Of a DNA stretch of 52,108 bases, positions 1 through 8,400 are shown piece by piece (the stretch's first letter is position 1; every line of letters begins with the position of its first letter). The notes under the pieces were generated by a model that had not been told where the DNA came from, did no database searches, and saw only the letters and a program-made list of their open reading frames with translations. The translations under genes were made by a program, and so were the position numbers. The stretch lies in contig JAGGWN010000063.1 in assembly GCA_021157415.1 (NCBI GenBank), forward strand, positions 1 to 52,108. The letters run 5' to 3'. Origin of the DNA: Bacteroidales bacterium. GTDB taxonomy: Bacteria > Bacteroidota > Bacteroidia > Bacteroidales > VadinHA17.

Positions 1-204
1 AACTTGCATAAGCAGGACTTCTTTTTCAATGTTTTCCAACGATTGTTTCCGGCAGAACCTCACCAGGTACCGGCCCGTGTCCGTTTCTGCAATAAAATTG
101 ATGTTTGCAAACCCCCGGGATACCCGGCTGATCCGGTAAATCTTTCCGGTAGAATAGGAAGCCAGTATCTCCCGTATCTGGGCTGTGTAATTTTCCGGCC
201 TCAT
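1..204 (-). CDS. Phosphotransferase, homoserine kinase type II-like (partial, cut by window edge)
   Basis: This is the first 68 codons of a gene that runs off the left end of the window. It starts at the ATG at 204-202; the frame upstream closes with a TGA at 226-228. The visible residues (RISRVSRGFANINFIAET, then GRYLVRFCR and a following KEV helix) match the N-terminal lobe of APH-type kinases. There a glycine-rich hairpin is followed by the strand carrying the nucleotide-binding lysine or arginine. Homoserine kinase II and related small-molecule kinases share this start. The catalytic loop lies outside the window, so the substrate cannot be read. A perfect inverted repeat sits about 47 nt upstream of the start codon. 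Confidence 0.6.
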   Translation of the reverse strand, partial: MRPENYTAQIREILASYSTGKIYRISRVSRGFANINFIAETDTGRYLVRFCRKQSLENIEKEVLLMQV

Positions 205-250
205 CAAAATATAGTCATGTACATATCAGTTTCATAACAACTTATCAGAA

Positions 251-274
251 ATCTACGTAGGCACCTACGTAGAT
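251..274. promoter_or_regulatory. Perfect 11-bp inverted repeat, possible operator
   Basis: The arms ATCTACGTAGG (251-261) and CCTACGTAGAT (264-274) are exact reverse complements separated by only two bases (CA). It lies between the 3' end of the PfkB kinase and the start of the phosphotransferase, both on the minus strand. A two-base gap is too short for a good RNA hairpin loop, and no T-run follows on either strand. A dimeric DNA-binding protein site is therefore more likely than a terminator. No regulator is known from the sequence. Confidence 0.5.
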
Positions 275-297
275 AAAAGTTTTCCGGTCAGGCGGTT

Positions 298-1197
298 TTA
301 CCTTTCAATGCTAATATAATTTTCGTAACTCTTACACACTTCTCCTGCCATTCTGATGGCTGTTTTTATAATTTCTTTCCATGCGGTTTCATTCAGACCC
401 GCCAGGGTCAAGGGGGTTATTTTTCTATTGAACAATTCATAAGCGATTCCTGCATTGAATGTGTCTCCGGCGCCGACAGTACTCACCGTTTGCACATAAG
501 GTACTGTGATTTCCAGGGAAATATCCGGTGTCCGCAGGTACACGGCGCGGTCGCTGGCCGTATAAATAAGATATTGTATTCTGTCGGAGACCGCCCGGTA
601 GGCTTCGTCCGCATCGCCGGCACCAAAAATATTCAGAAAATCTTCATCTGAACCACGCATGAGGGTGGCCATGGATATATTTTCCAGAATATTCTTTTTT
701 AAAAGCGGGAGTTGGTCCAGATGGGATTTTCTGAAATTAGGATCATAATAAATAAAAGTATTTTGCTTTTTGGCCTCTTTCAGCAGGTTGTGCAATATGG
801 GTCGTATGTCAGGATCGAGGGCAAAAAAAGAACCGAAGAGAAAAAAGTCATGACCGGAAAGCATGGGTAAGGTACCCTGGAGTCTTTTTTCGGGATAGTC
901 TTTGTAGAAGGAATAGGAAGCTTCGTTTCTGTCATTCAGGAAAGCCAGGGCAATGGTGGTGTTGTGACCGGAAAAGCGGGAAATATGCTTGGTGGAGATG
1001 CCGTTCTTCTGCAAAAAGTCCTCGATGATTTCTCCTATGGGGTCCTGGCCGAATTCGCTGATCAATGATACCGGTATCTTCAATCTGCCCAGTGAGATAC
1101 TTGTATTGAGCATGGCTCCGCCCGGCCAGGCCGAAACCGGTTGCCCGTTGTGGAAGGTGATGTCGTAAAGCGTCTCGCCGAAGGTGTAAATGTGCAT
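298..1197 (-). CDS. PfkB-family carbohydrate kinase (fructokinase-like)
   Basis: This 299-residue protein phosphorylates a sugar or related alcohol in the cytoplasm with ATP. The N-terminus carries the PfkB glycine motif (GGAMLNTSISLGRL, about residues 26-39). The C-terminal signature TVGAGDTFNAG (about residues 240-250) forms the anion hole and contains the catalytic aspartate. Length and both motifs are intact. The closest general type is fructokinase, but the substrate cannot be fixed from motifs alone. It lies 115 nt downstream of a phosphohexomutase on the same strand, which fits sugar-phosphate metabolism. The ATG at 1197 is the first in frame and gives the full N-terminal strand. Confidence 0.85.
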   Translation of the reverse strand: MHIYTFGETLYDITFHNGQPVSAWPGGAMLNTSISLGRLKIPVSLISEFGQDPIGEIIEDFLQKNGISTKHISRFSGHNTTIALAFLNDRNEASYSFYKDYPEKRLQGTLPMLSGHDFFLFGSFFALDPDIRPILHNLLKEAKKQNTFIYYDPNFRKSHLDQLPLLKKNILENISMATLMRGSDEDFLNIFGAGDADEAYRAVSDRIQYLIYTASDRAVYLRTPDISLEITVPYVQTVSTVGAGDTFNAGIAYELFNRKITPLTLAGLNETAWKEIIKTAIRMAGEVCKSYENYISIER

Positions 1198-1312
1198 GTT
1201 AATATAGTTTGGAAGATAGAGTTAACGAATAACAATTTAAGATTTTAAGATTACTTTTTTTTGATCCTTGGATCTGGGTTATCGTTTGATATTTGGTAAT
1301 TAAATCTCTATT

Positions 1313-2830
1313 TCAAAGGTATTCTTCACATTGGGTTATATCCAGTTTCTCATACCTTTCCAGAAACCTTATCAGTTCTTTCATCATGATCCGGATGCCT
1401 CCTTCCGTATTACTTTCGGCATTTAACGGCAGGACCGGGTCATGGAGCGAGAGGCGCAGCAGGAACCATCCATGGCCGTGTTCCGGATCACAGGCTACCC
1501 TCACGCCTTCGTAGTTGGGGGTTACCATCCGCCATCCTTCCTGTGCCTTTGCATATTTTCCGAGATCATCCAATACCTTCTGACCGTAGGAAGCGAAGTC
1601 TTCCGTTTGTATTCTGATTCTGAATTCCTTTTCTTCCAGAGGATGCTTTAGTTTACTGATAAGATCTTCAGGGTGTTTTCCTGTCCGGCGCATACGGGAC
1701 ATTTTTGTCAGAATGAATGAGACCAGATATGCTCCGTCGTCGAGCCAGTAGTTTTCCCTGAGGGCGGCATGTCCCGAGGTTTCGATGGCCAGGTGACACT
1801 CTTGGCCGGTACGGTTCAGGCGTATGGCTTCGTTGATAACGTTGCGGTATCCTCTTTTAAACCGGTGTTGATGACCTCCCAGTTCTTTCTCGATAAAAGC
1901 AGTGAGTCCTTCAGAGGTGATCGAATCGGTGACGATCCAGGTGCCTGGATATTTTTCCAGTACCACAGAAGATACCAGGGCTATCAGCGCATTGCGGTTG
2001 ATGGAGCTGCCGTCACGGCCAATCAGGGCCGCCCGGTCCACATCCGTATCGAAGATAATACCCAGGTCGGCATGATGTTTTTTCACCGCCTGGGAGATAG
2101 CGTTCAGGGCCTCGCTGTTTTCCGGATTGGGAGTGTGGTTGGGGAAGTGTCCGTCCGGCTCAAGGAATAGACTGTCTGTAGTGTTGGCACCCAATGGTTC
2201 CAGTACCTGACCGGCAAAGAAACCACCCGACCCGTTGCCTGCATCCACCAGGATGCGTGTGCCACGCAAAGGATGGTCATAATCGTCAGGATCCTGTGCC
2301 GCCCGGCGGATATAGTCTGCCAGGTATGCGGCATATTCTTTCAGGAAATCCTTTTTGTATAACTGACCGGTCTTCCTGACGGGGATATCGTTTGAGGTTT
2401 CCGCTTTTAACAGAATATCTCTGATATCTTCCTTTTCCAGTCCGCCATGCCGGGTAAAGAATTTCATCCCGTTTCGGTTAAAGGGCAGATGACTGGCAGT
2501 AAGCATGACCGCGCCATCCATCTTTTCCAGGATGGTGGACATAAACATAGCGGGTGTGGAAGAAAGGCCGTAATCCCATACCTGGCATCCGGATTCCAGC
2601 AGAGTGTCGGTGATGGCTTTTGCCAGGGCCGGGCCGCTGAGACGGGAATCTCTGCCTATGGATATCTTCAGATTGGCCGCTGCTTTTCCGGTACGGCCGG
2701 CCAGCCATTGTACAAAACCCAGGGTGATTTTACGTGTCGCTTCCCGGGTGAGATTTACCTCTTCTCCGGGGATCCCTTCCATGGCTACCCCCCGGATATC
2801 AGAGCCGTTCTGGAGTTTTAAAAGTTCCAT
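1313..2830 (-). CDS. Phosphoglucomutase/phosphomannomutase (alpha-D-phosphohexomutase)
   Basis: This 505-residue cytoplasmic enzyme interconverts hexose 1- and 6-phosphates through a phosphoserine. Three family loops are visible in order. The active-site loop TASHLPFNRNGMKFF (about residues 110-124) carries the phosphorylated serine. The metal-binding loop DTDVDR (about 262-267) is followed by the sugar-binding loop ETSGH (about 349-353). The C-terminal domain has the phosphate-binding stretch NYEGVRVACDPEHGHGW. The metal loop uses DTDVDR rather than the common DGDxDR, a variant of the superfamily. Whether glucose or mannose phosphate is preferred cannot be decided. It is probably transcribed ahead of the PfkB kinase. 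Confidence 0.88.
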   Translation of the reverse strand: MELLKLQNGSDIRGVAMEGIPGEEVNLTREATRKITLGFVQWLAGRTGKAAANLKISIGRDSRLSGPALAKAITDTLLESGCQVWDYGLSSTPAMFMSTILEKMDGAVMLTASHLPFNRNGMKFFTRHGGLEKEDIRDILLKAETSNDIPVRKTGQLYKKDFLKEYAAYLADYIRRAAQDPDDYDHPLRGTRILVDAGNGSGGFFAGQVLEPLGANTTDSLFLEPDGHFPNHTPNPENSEALNAISQAVKKHHADLGIIFDTDVDRAALIGRDGSSINRNALIALVSSVVLEKYPGTWIVTDSITSEGLTAFIEKELGGHQHRFKRGYRNVINEAIRLNRTGQECHLAIETSGHAALRENYWLDDGAYLVSFILTKMSRMRRTGKHPEDLISKLKHPLEEKEFRIRIQTEDFASYGQKVLDDLGKYAKAQEGWRMVTPNYEGVRVACDPEHGHGWFLLRLSLHDPVLPLNAESNTEGGIRIMMKELIRFLERYEKLDITQCEEYL

Positions 2831-2969
2831 GTATCCGTGTTTATTGGCACGGCTAATTTAAGATGAAAACACCGGAATAAAAAGTTAAAAGTGCTTTAAG
2901 TGATAAATGGTTTTTCTACTGTAGCAGGTTTATTGTTTCCGGGACTTTCCCCCATTCCTCCGTGATTCC

Positions 2970-2997
2970 TTTGTATATAATATTTATCTTATCTTTA
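2970..2997 (+). promoter_or_regulatory. Possible Bacteroidetes-type promoter for mscS
   Basis: TTTG at 2970-2973 and TATCTTTA at 2990-2997 resemble the -33 (TTTG) and -7 (TAnnTTTG) boxes. The 16-nt gap is shorter than the usual 19-21. The boxes end 29 nt before the mscS start, in the divergent gap with the phosphohexomutase. Confidence 0.3.
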
Positions 2998-3026
2998 CTC
3001 GGTATAAATTAAAACTAAATTTTATT

Positions 3027-3842
3027 ATGGAACAAGTAAATCTTTACGCTGAAAAAGCCGGAGAATTTCTAACTACTTACGGTTTGAAACTGCTCGGGGC
3101 AGTGGTTACCCTGTTGATTGGCCTCTGGATCATCAAGGTCATCGTTAAGAGTGTCCGGAAGGGACTGGACAAAGGGAAAATGGATGAATCATTGAAACCG
3201 TTTCTGACGGACATAATGGGTGTTACGTTAAAGACACTTTTGATCATCAGTGTTTTGGGAATGATGGGGATCCAGATGACTTCTTTTATTGCGGTCATCG
3301 GTGCTGCCGGCCTGGCTGTGGGTATGGCTTTGTCAGGGACTCTGCAGAACTTTGCCGGAGGGGCGATGATTCTTTTGTTCAAGCCTTTCAAGGTTGGTGA
3401 TTTTATCAGTGCACAGGGATATTCGGGTAGCGTGAAAGCCATTCAGATATTCAATACGATCTTGAATACAGGTGATAAACAGACGATTATCATCCCCAAC
3501 GGAGGCCTTGCAACCGGATCGATGGTGAATTTTTCCACCGAACCACAGCGACGCGTGGACTGGACCTTTGGCATTGGTTATGGTGATGATGTTGACAAGG
3601 CCAGATCGGTATTGATGAAACTGATCAGCGAAGACAGCCGGATCCTGAAAGATCCCGGGCCTTTTATCGCTTTGGCTGAACTGGGAGACAGCTCGGTGAA
3701 CCTGACCGTTAGAGTCTGGGTGAAAAGTGCTGATTACTGGGGCGTTTTTTTCGACATGAATGAGAAAGTGTACAAGACTTTTGACAAAGAAGGACTCAAT
3801 ATTCCTTATCCGCAGATGGATGTACATTTACAAAAAGTATAA
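3027..3842 (+). CDS. mscS: Small-conductance mechanosensitive channel, MscS family
   Basis: This 271-residue inner-membrane channel opens under membrane tension to release solutes after osmotic downshock. Its size is close to E. coli MscS (286). Two hydrophobic helices (about residues 15-38 and 62-85) precede the pore helix. In that helix an Ala/Gly-rich stretch (IGAAGLAVGMALSGTLQNFAGG, split here about residues 90-111) is typical of TM3. The beta domain follows with FKVGDFI and IIPNGG, and the C-terminal alpha/beta domain ends in the usual IPYPQMDVH. It stands alone, with the phosphohexomutase diverging upstream and pepP converging downstream. A second MscS-family gene lies at 49474-50310. 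Confidence 0.92.
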   Translation: MEQVNLYAEKAGEFLTTYGLKLLGAVVTLLIGLWIIKVIVKSVRKGLDKGKMDESLKPFLTDIMGVTLKTLLIISVLGMMGIQMTSFIAVIGAAGLAVGMALSGTLQNFAGGAMILLFKPFKVGDFISAQGYSGSVKAIQIFNTILNTGDKQTIIIPNGGLATGSMVNFSTEPQRRVDWTFGIGYGDDVDKARSVLMKLISEDSRILKDPGPFIALAELGDSSVNLTVRVWVKSADYWGVFFDMNEKVYKTFDKEGLNIPYPQMDVHLQKV

Positions 3843-3904
3843 AAAAGTAGTAAAAAGACATGCTTTTTCACTCCTAATGGAGCTTCGGCAGACCAGGAAA
3901 GGCG

Positions 3905-3974
3905 GAAGTGAGAAATGAGAAGTGAGAAATGAGAAGTGAGAAGTGAGAAATGAGAAGGCAGAAGTGAGAAATGA
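3905..3974. repeat. Heptamer tandem repeat (GAARTGA), ten units
   Basis: Ten consecutive 7-bp units run from 3905 to 3974, alternating GAAGTGA and GAAATGA. Unit eight is degenerate (GAAGGCA). The array sits in the convergent gap between mscS and pepP, 13 nt past the pepP stop codon. Seven-base units would shift frame if coding, and no gene covers it. A related GAAGGCA-like stretch occurs on the other side of pepP near 5815-5833. Confidence 0.85.
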
Positions 3975-3987
3975 AGTTTGTCAATCA

Positions 3988-5787
3988 TCATTTGTCATTC
4001 ATTATTTTCTTCGTTTTCTTTTTCAGCCATTTTCTCAGCTCCTCATCCAGTCGCGGAGATAGTTTACTATATACCTCTTCATGGTAATGATTCAGCCATT
4101 CCTGTTCCTCCCCCGAGAGCAGGGAGGGTTCGATGAGTTTCCGGTCTATATAACATAAGGTGAGGGTTTCGAAACGCAGGAAGCTGCCGAAAGGCGTTTT
4201 TCGGTCGGGGACTACCTGTACCAGGTTCTCGGTACGGATACCGTATTCTCCTTCACGGTAAAGACCTGGTTCGTCCGAGAGTATCATGCCGGGTTCGAGG
4301 ATGGCACCGGGGTCGTTGTTGCAACGGGGATGGACGGAAGGAGGACTTTCATGGACATTCAGGAAATAACCGACCCCGTGACCTGTGCCGTGGCCGTAGT
4401 TCAGTCCGGCTGACCATAAGGGATTCCGGGCCAGTATATCGAGATGATAGCCCTTGGTTCCCTCCGGAAAACGGCACATAGCCAGATCAATCGTTCCTTT
4501 CAGAACCAGGGTGAAATCTTTCTTCTGTTGGCTGGTCGGTTCTCCAAGTATGACCGTGCGTGTAATGTCGGTGGTTCCATCGAAATATTGTCCGCCCGAG
4601 TCCAGCAGGTAGATGCCGGGAACAGTCAACTCGATATCACTTTCCGGGGAGGGAGTATAATGGACGATGGCACCATGAAAACCAAAGGAGGAAATGGTGG
4701 AAAAGCTGGGTCCCGTGAAATGTTCCTGCTCGGCACGGAAAGATTCCAGTTTTGCTGCTGCAGAAAGCTCTGTGATCCTGACCTTCCCGATATTTTTTTC
4801 AAGCCAGTAAAAGAATTTGGTCAGAGCGACCCCGTCTTTGACCATGGCTTCGCGGATATGAGCGGATTCTGCGGTATCCTTGACCGATTTCAGCAAGGCA
4901 GGAATGGATGGATCCCGGAGGATATGTCTGGCATTTGACAGGGTATGATAGATATTTGCATTGGTGGAGGCAGGAGAGATGAGCACGGTATTTGATTTCG
5001 GGATACCGGCGATGACCCGGAAAAAGTTGTCGTAGTCGCTTACGGAGATCTTCTGGTCCTGAAGTTTGTTTTTCAGTTTATCAGGCATCTTTCCCGGCCG
5101 GATAAAGAGGGTGGCTTCGTCAGGGCTCACCAGGGCCCAGGCCAGTACCACAGGATTGTAAAGAATGTCTTTTCCGCGGAGGTTAAAAGTCCATGCAATG
5201 TCATCCAGGGCGGTAAGCAGAGTATAATCTGCTCCTGCCTCTTTCATTTTATGGCGTATGACGGCAAGTTTTTCCGGGACGCTTTTTCCGGCAAAAACAG
5301 AAGGATGTTCGAAAGCCGGTTCCGGAGGAAAGGGTGGCCGGTCCTGCCACAGGGGTGAGATCAGGTCAACATCCGGGACCGCATGAATACCACGGTCGCC
5401 GAATTCGTTGAATAACCTCCGGTGCAGCAACATAGACATCAGGTTGCCGTCATACCCTGCCCGGCTGTCTGCAGGCAGGTTTTCCTTAAGCCAGGTTATC
5501 CATTCCGGTGTATGGGGTATGACCAGTTTTACAAGAGAAAATCCGGAATCCTGCAGTTGTTCTTCTGCCTGGATAAAATAGCGCGAATCGGTCCACACGC
5601 CGGCGAAATCACGGGTGACGACCACGGTGCCGGCCGAACCCGTAAAGCCGGTAAGCCAAGCCATAATGCGCCAGTGGTCGGGCAGATATTCACTCATATG
5701 CGGGTCGGAAGAAGGGATGATATAGGCATCCAGATGTTGCTGCCGCATGGCAACACGGAGCGCCGAGAGTTTTTCTTTGTGTGTCAT
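3988..5787 (-). CDS. Xaa-Pro aminopeptidase, long three-domain M24B type
   Basis: This 599-residue metallopeptidase removes an N-terminal residue next to proline. It has the long layout of eukaryotic-type aminopeptidase P: two creatinase-like N-terminal domains (about 1-300) and a C-terminal pita-bread catalytic domain. The five metal ligands can be seen as two Asp in LLDSGGQYFDGTTDITRT, His in HGTGHGVGYF, Glu in LSDEPGLY and Glu in RTENLVQV. There is no signal peptide, so it should act in the cytoplasm on proline-rich peptides, possibly those produced by secreted peptidases such as the DPP-IV homolog downstream. The ATG at 5787 starts the first domain directly. Confidence 0.92.
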   Translation of the reverse strand: MTHKEKLSALRVAMRQQHLDAYIIPSSDPHMSEYLPDHWRIMAWLTGFTGSAGTVVVTRDFAGVWTDSRYFIQAEEQLQDSGFSLVKLVIPHTPEWITWLKENLPADSRAGYDGNLMSMLLHRRLFNEFGDRGIHAVPDVDLISPLWQDRPPFPPEPAFEHPSVFAGKSVPEKLAVIRHKMKEAGADYTLLTALDDIAWTFNLRGKDILYNPVVLAWALVSPDEATLFIRPGKMPDKLKNKLQDQKISVSDYDNFFRVIAGIPKSNTVLISPASTNANIYHTLSNARHILRDPSIPALLKSVKDTAESAHIREAMVKDGVALTKFFYWLEKNIGKVRITELSAAAKLESFRAEQEHFTGPSFSTISSFGFHGAIVHYTPSPESDIELTVPGIYLLDSGGQYFDGTTDITRTVILGEPTSQQKKDFTLVLKGTIDLAMCRFPEGTKGYHLDILARNPLWSAGLNYGHGTGHGVGYFLNVHESPPSVHPRCNNDPGAILEPGMILSDEPGLYREGEYGIRTENLVQVVPDRKTPFGSFLRFETLTLCYIDRKLIEPSLLSGEEQEWLNHYHEEVYSKLSPRLDEELRKWLKKKTKKIMNDK

Positions 5788-5820
5788 GATGGCGTAAAGA
5801 TAAGAGGAATAAGACAGAAG

Positions 5821-5997
5821 GCAAAAGGCAGATGGTCCGTGCAGGGCAATAAAGACCAGGGGCAGATAATCTTTATCTCACCTTCGGGAGAAAGAACAGC
5901 CTATGATTACCGGGTGCATATAGAAAACGGACAGAAATATTATTCCGAATATTATTTCAACGGAACCCTTTATCACAGAAAAAATAAATATGATTAG
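5821..5997 (+). pseudogene. Remnant of a gene: C-terminal 58 codons only, family not named
   Basis: The reading frame from 5821 to the TAG at 5995-5997 encodes a sequence that looks like genuine protein: RWSVQGNKDQGQIIFI, then YDYRVHIENGQKYYSEYYF, then NGTLYHRKNKY. Its alternating beta-strand pattern is like the end of a small secreted barrel domain, and similar endings occur in Bacteroidetes secreted proteins. No start codon or N-terminal part exists: upstream, the same frame only runs antisense through pepP. It begins immediately after a purine-rich GAAGGCA-like stretch, which may mark the breakpoint. I infer a decayed gene end rather than a functional gene. Confidence 0.45.
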
Positions 5998-6225
5998 GGA
6001 AACTTCCGACAGGATTAAACAGGAACCCGGGTTGGAAACAAAGCTTCAGCAGAGCAAAGGATGACCGAAGCACTGTAATATGTTGAGAATTTATCATCTG
6101 CATGATGTCAGATTTGCATACTTACGATGAACAAAATTTCTTAATGGATCATACCCCTTTAAAATTGTTTTTTTAATCCGGAATGAATAAACTTGCTGTC
6201 TATTTAATTTAAAAAAAGCAGAAAT
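5998..6225. other. Non-coding gap before the DPP-IV gene
   Basis: No gene, RNA or clear promoter pair is visible here. The left half (to about 6080) has the same composition as the gene remnant before it and contains a 22-nt stretch (6042-6063) that recurs with two mismatches at 36186-36207. The right half is AT-rich, as expected for a promoter region, but no convincing TAnnTTTG box is present. Confidence 0.5.
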
Positions 6226-8400
6226 ATGATGTCGTACAGGTTGATTTTTGTTACAGTCCTATCGTTTATTTCACTTGTCTGTTCTGTGGCTCAGAAGCCT
6301 GTTCTGAGCCTTGAGGAGGCCATTGTAGGCCCGTACACAAAGTTTAGAATACCGACTGTCAAAGGATTGCAATGGCTTCCGGGAGGCCATGTATTTTCAA
6401 GGATATGCGGGGACTCATTGATGGTGGAAGACCCTGTGAAAGGAAAGAGGACGTTGTTTCTCACCCTGGATGAACTGAACCTGAAGCTGAAAATGGTAAC
6501 CGGTGATTCGTTGCCCTCCTGGCCTTCAATACGCTGGAAGGATGAGCATACGATCTGGTTTTCGCAGGACACTGCCTGGATGCAATGGGATGTGGAGAAG
6601 AGGGAGATTGTTTCTTTGGTGCGGATCCCGGGGGGAGGTCAGCATGCGGATTACTGTGCAGAGAATCCTGCCGTAGCTTTTACCTTGGGGCAGAACATAT
6701 ATCTGTCTGAACCGGTGAAGAATATCCGGCAGCTTTCATTCGATACCGTGCCCGGTTTTGTGAACGGACAAACCGTATCCCGCAATGAGTTCGGAATTAA
6801 CAAAGGTACGTTCTGGTCTCCCAAAGGAAACTACCTGGCGTGGTACCGGAAGGACGAAAGCCGCGTGACCCGATATCCGTTGGTTGATATTCGCAACCGT
6901 GTGGCCAGACTTAAAAACATCCGGTATCCCATGGCCGGTATGGAGAGTGAAGAGATACACCTTTTCGTCTATGACCGGCGTAACAAAACAATCCGTGAGA
7001 TCATTACTCCCGGACCGTATGATCAGTATCTGACCAACATTGCCTGGAGCCCGGATGAGAAGTATATTTTTATTGCCGTGCTAAACAGGGAACAGGATCA
7101 TATGTGGCTGAACAGGTATGATGTGCAAACGGGGGAAAAAGACAGGACCCTGTTTGAAGAGGAAGATAGTCATTATGTTGAACCGCTTCATCCGGTACGT
7201 TTCCTGCCTGAGCATCCGGGGGAATTTGTCTGGCAGAGTCCCCGCGAAGGATATAACCAGGTATTCCTGTATGATACGGCCGGCAGGATGATCCGCAACC
7301 TTACCCCCGGCGAATATGACGTGACGGATGTGCTGGGTTTTGCGAACCATGATCTTTACATGTATTATGTGTCCGCCGAGGTGAGTCCGCTTCAAAGACA
7401 TATCTACAGGGTCGATATAAAGAACGGAAAGAAAAAGAGACTGACGGTTGTTCACGGCACTCATCATGGTATTCTTTCGTCCGACGGGAAATATCTTATC
7501 GACCTTTATTCCAATCTGGAAACACCTAGGGTGGTTGAAATAATAAGTGCCGAAGGAAAACCGGTCACACGTCTTTTGACGGCCCGGGATCCATGGAGAG
7601 AAAGACGGCTGGGACGAGTGATCCTGGATTCATTACCTGCCGAAGGAGATTCTCCCGTATTGTATTACAGGTTGATCAAACCGGTGAATTTTGATCCGGC
7701 AAAGAAATATCCGGGGGTGGTGTATGTGTATGGAGGACCTCATTCACAACTGGTGACGGACTCGTGGCTGGGACAATCGCGTATGTGGCAGCACTACATG
7801 GCCGGGCAGGGATATGTTAGCCTGACCCTCGACAATCGCGGAACTGCCGGGAGAGGATTCGGTTTTGAAAGTTGTGTGCATGGCCATTTGGGGGATTTTG
7901 AAGTGAAGGATCAAATGCGGGGAGTGAAATACCTGAAATCACTGCCCTATGTAGATACAGCGAGAATAGGGGTGCATGGCTGGAGTTATGGTGGATTTAT
8001 GACCCTTTCCATGATGCTGAAAAATCCGGGCGTATTCAAAGCGGCTGTCGCAGGCGGACCGGTGACCGACTGGAAATATTATGAAGTTATGTACGGTGAG
8101 AGATATATGGATCGTCCTCAGGAAAACCCTGAGGGTTATGCGGCGGCCGACCTGAAAAATTATGTGGATAATCTCAAAGGCCATTTGCTTATGATTCACG
8201 GAGCGATGGACAGTACCGTAGTGTGGCAACACAGCCTGACGCTGTTACGGGCGTTTGTATCTCATGGCCGGCCGGTGGATTATTTTGTCTATCCTACCCA
8301 TCCGCATAATGTCAGAGGGTATGACCGGATCCATCTGATGCGTAAGGTGTCGGATTACTTCGACGAATACCTGAAAGATCAGATGAAATCTTCCAGGTAA
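6226..8400 (+). CDS. Secreted S9 family peptidase, dipeptidyl peptidase IV type
   Basis: This 724-residue serine peptidase cleaves dipeptides, typically after proline or alanine. An N-terminal signal peptide (about residues 1-22, ending SVAQ) sends it to the periplasm or cell surface. Residues about 40-480 form the DPP-IV N-terminal beta-propeller. The C-terminal alpha/beta hydrolase has the nucleophile elbow GWSYGGF (about 585-591), the acid in GAMDSTV (about 660-666) and the histidine in THPHNV (about 690-695). The full catalytic triad is present. It overlaps the 3' end of the convergent aspartyl protease gene by 22 bp. A role in peptide feeding is likely, with the prolyl aminopeptidase encoded just upstream. 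Confidence 0.93.
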   Translation: MMSYRLIFVTVLSFISLVCSVAQKPVLSLEEAIVGPYTKFRIPTVKGLQWLPGGHVFSRICGDSLMVEDPVKGKRTLFLTLDELNLKLKMVTGDSLPSWPSIRWKDEHTIWFSQDTAWMQWDVEKREIVSLVRIPGGGQHADYCAENPAVAFTLGQNIYLSEPVKNIRQLSFDTVPGFVNGQTVSRNEFGINKGTFWSPKGNYLAWYRKDESRVTRYPLVDIRNRVARLKNIRYPMAGMESEEIHLFVYDRRNKTIREIITPGPYDQYLTNIAWSPDEKYIFIAVLNREQDHMWLNRYDVQTGEKDRTLFEEEDSHYVEPLHPVRFLPEHPGEFVWQSPREGYNQVFLYDTAGRMIRNLTPGEYDVTDVLGFANHDLYMYYVSAEVSPLQRHIYRVDIKNGKKKRLTVVHGTHHGILSSDGKYLIDLYSNLETPRVVEIISAEGKPVTRLLTARDPWRERRLGRVILDSLPAEGDSPVLYYRLIKPVNFDPAKKYPGVVYVYGGPHSQLVTDSWLGQSRMWQHYMAGQGYVSLTLDNRGTAGRGFGFESCVHGHLGDFEVKDQMRGVKYLKSLPYVDTARIGVHGWSYGGFMTLSMMLKNPGVFKAAVAGGPVTDWKYYEVMYGERYMDRPQENPEGYAAADLKNYVDNLKGHLLMIHGAMDSTVVWQHSLTLLRAFVSHGRPVDYFVYPTHPHNVRGYDRIHLMRKVSDYFDEYLKDQMKSSR

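Noticed and set aside
1200-1312. GATCC-GGATC inverted repeat near 1261-1272 as a terminator of the phosphohexomutase
   Set aside because: The loop would be two bases and no T-run follows on the minus strand.
5422-5820. Long plus-strand frame upstream of the gene remnant
   Set aside because: This part is antisense to pepP; only the last 58 codons beyond pepP have protein character.
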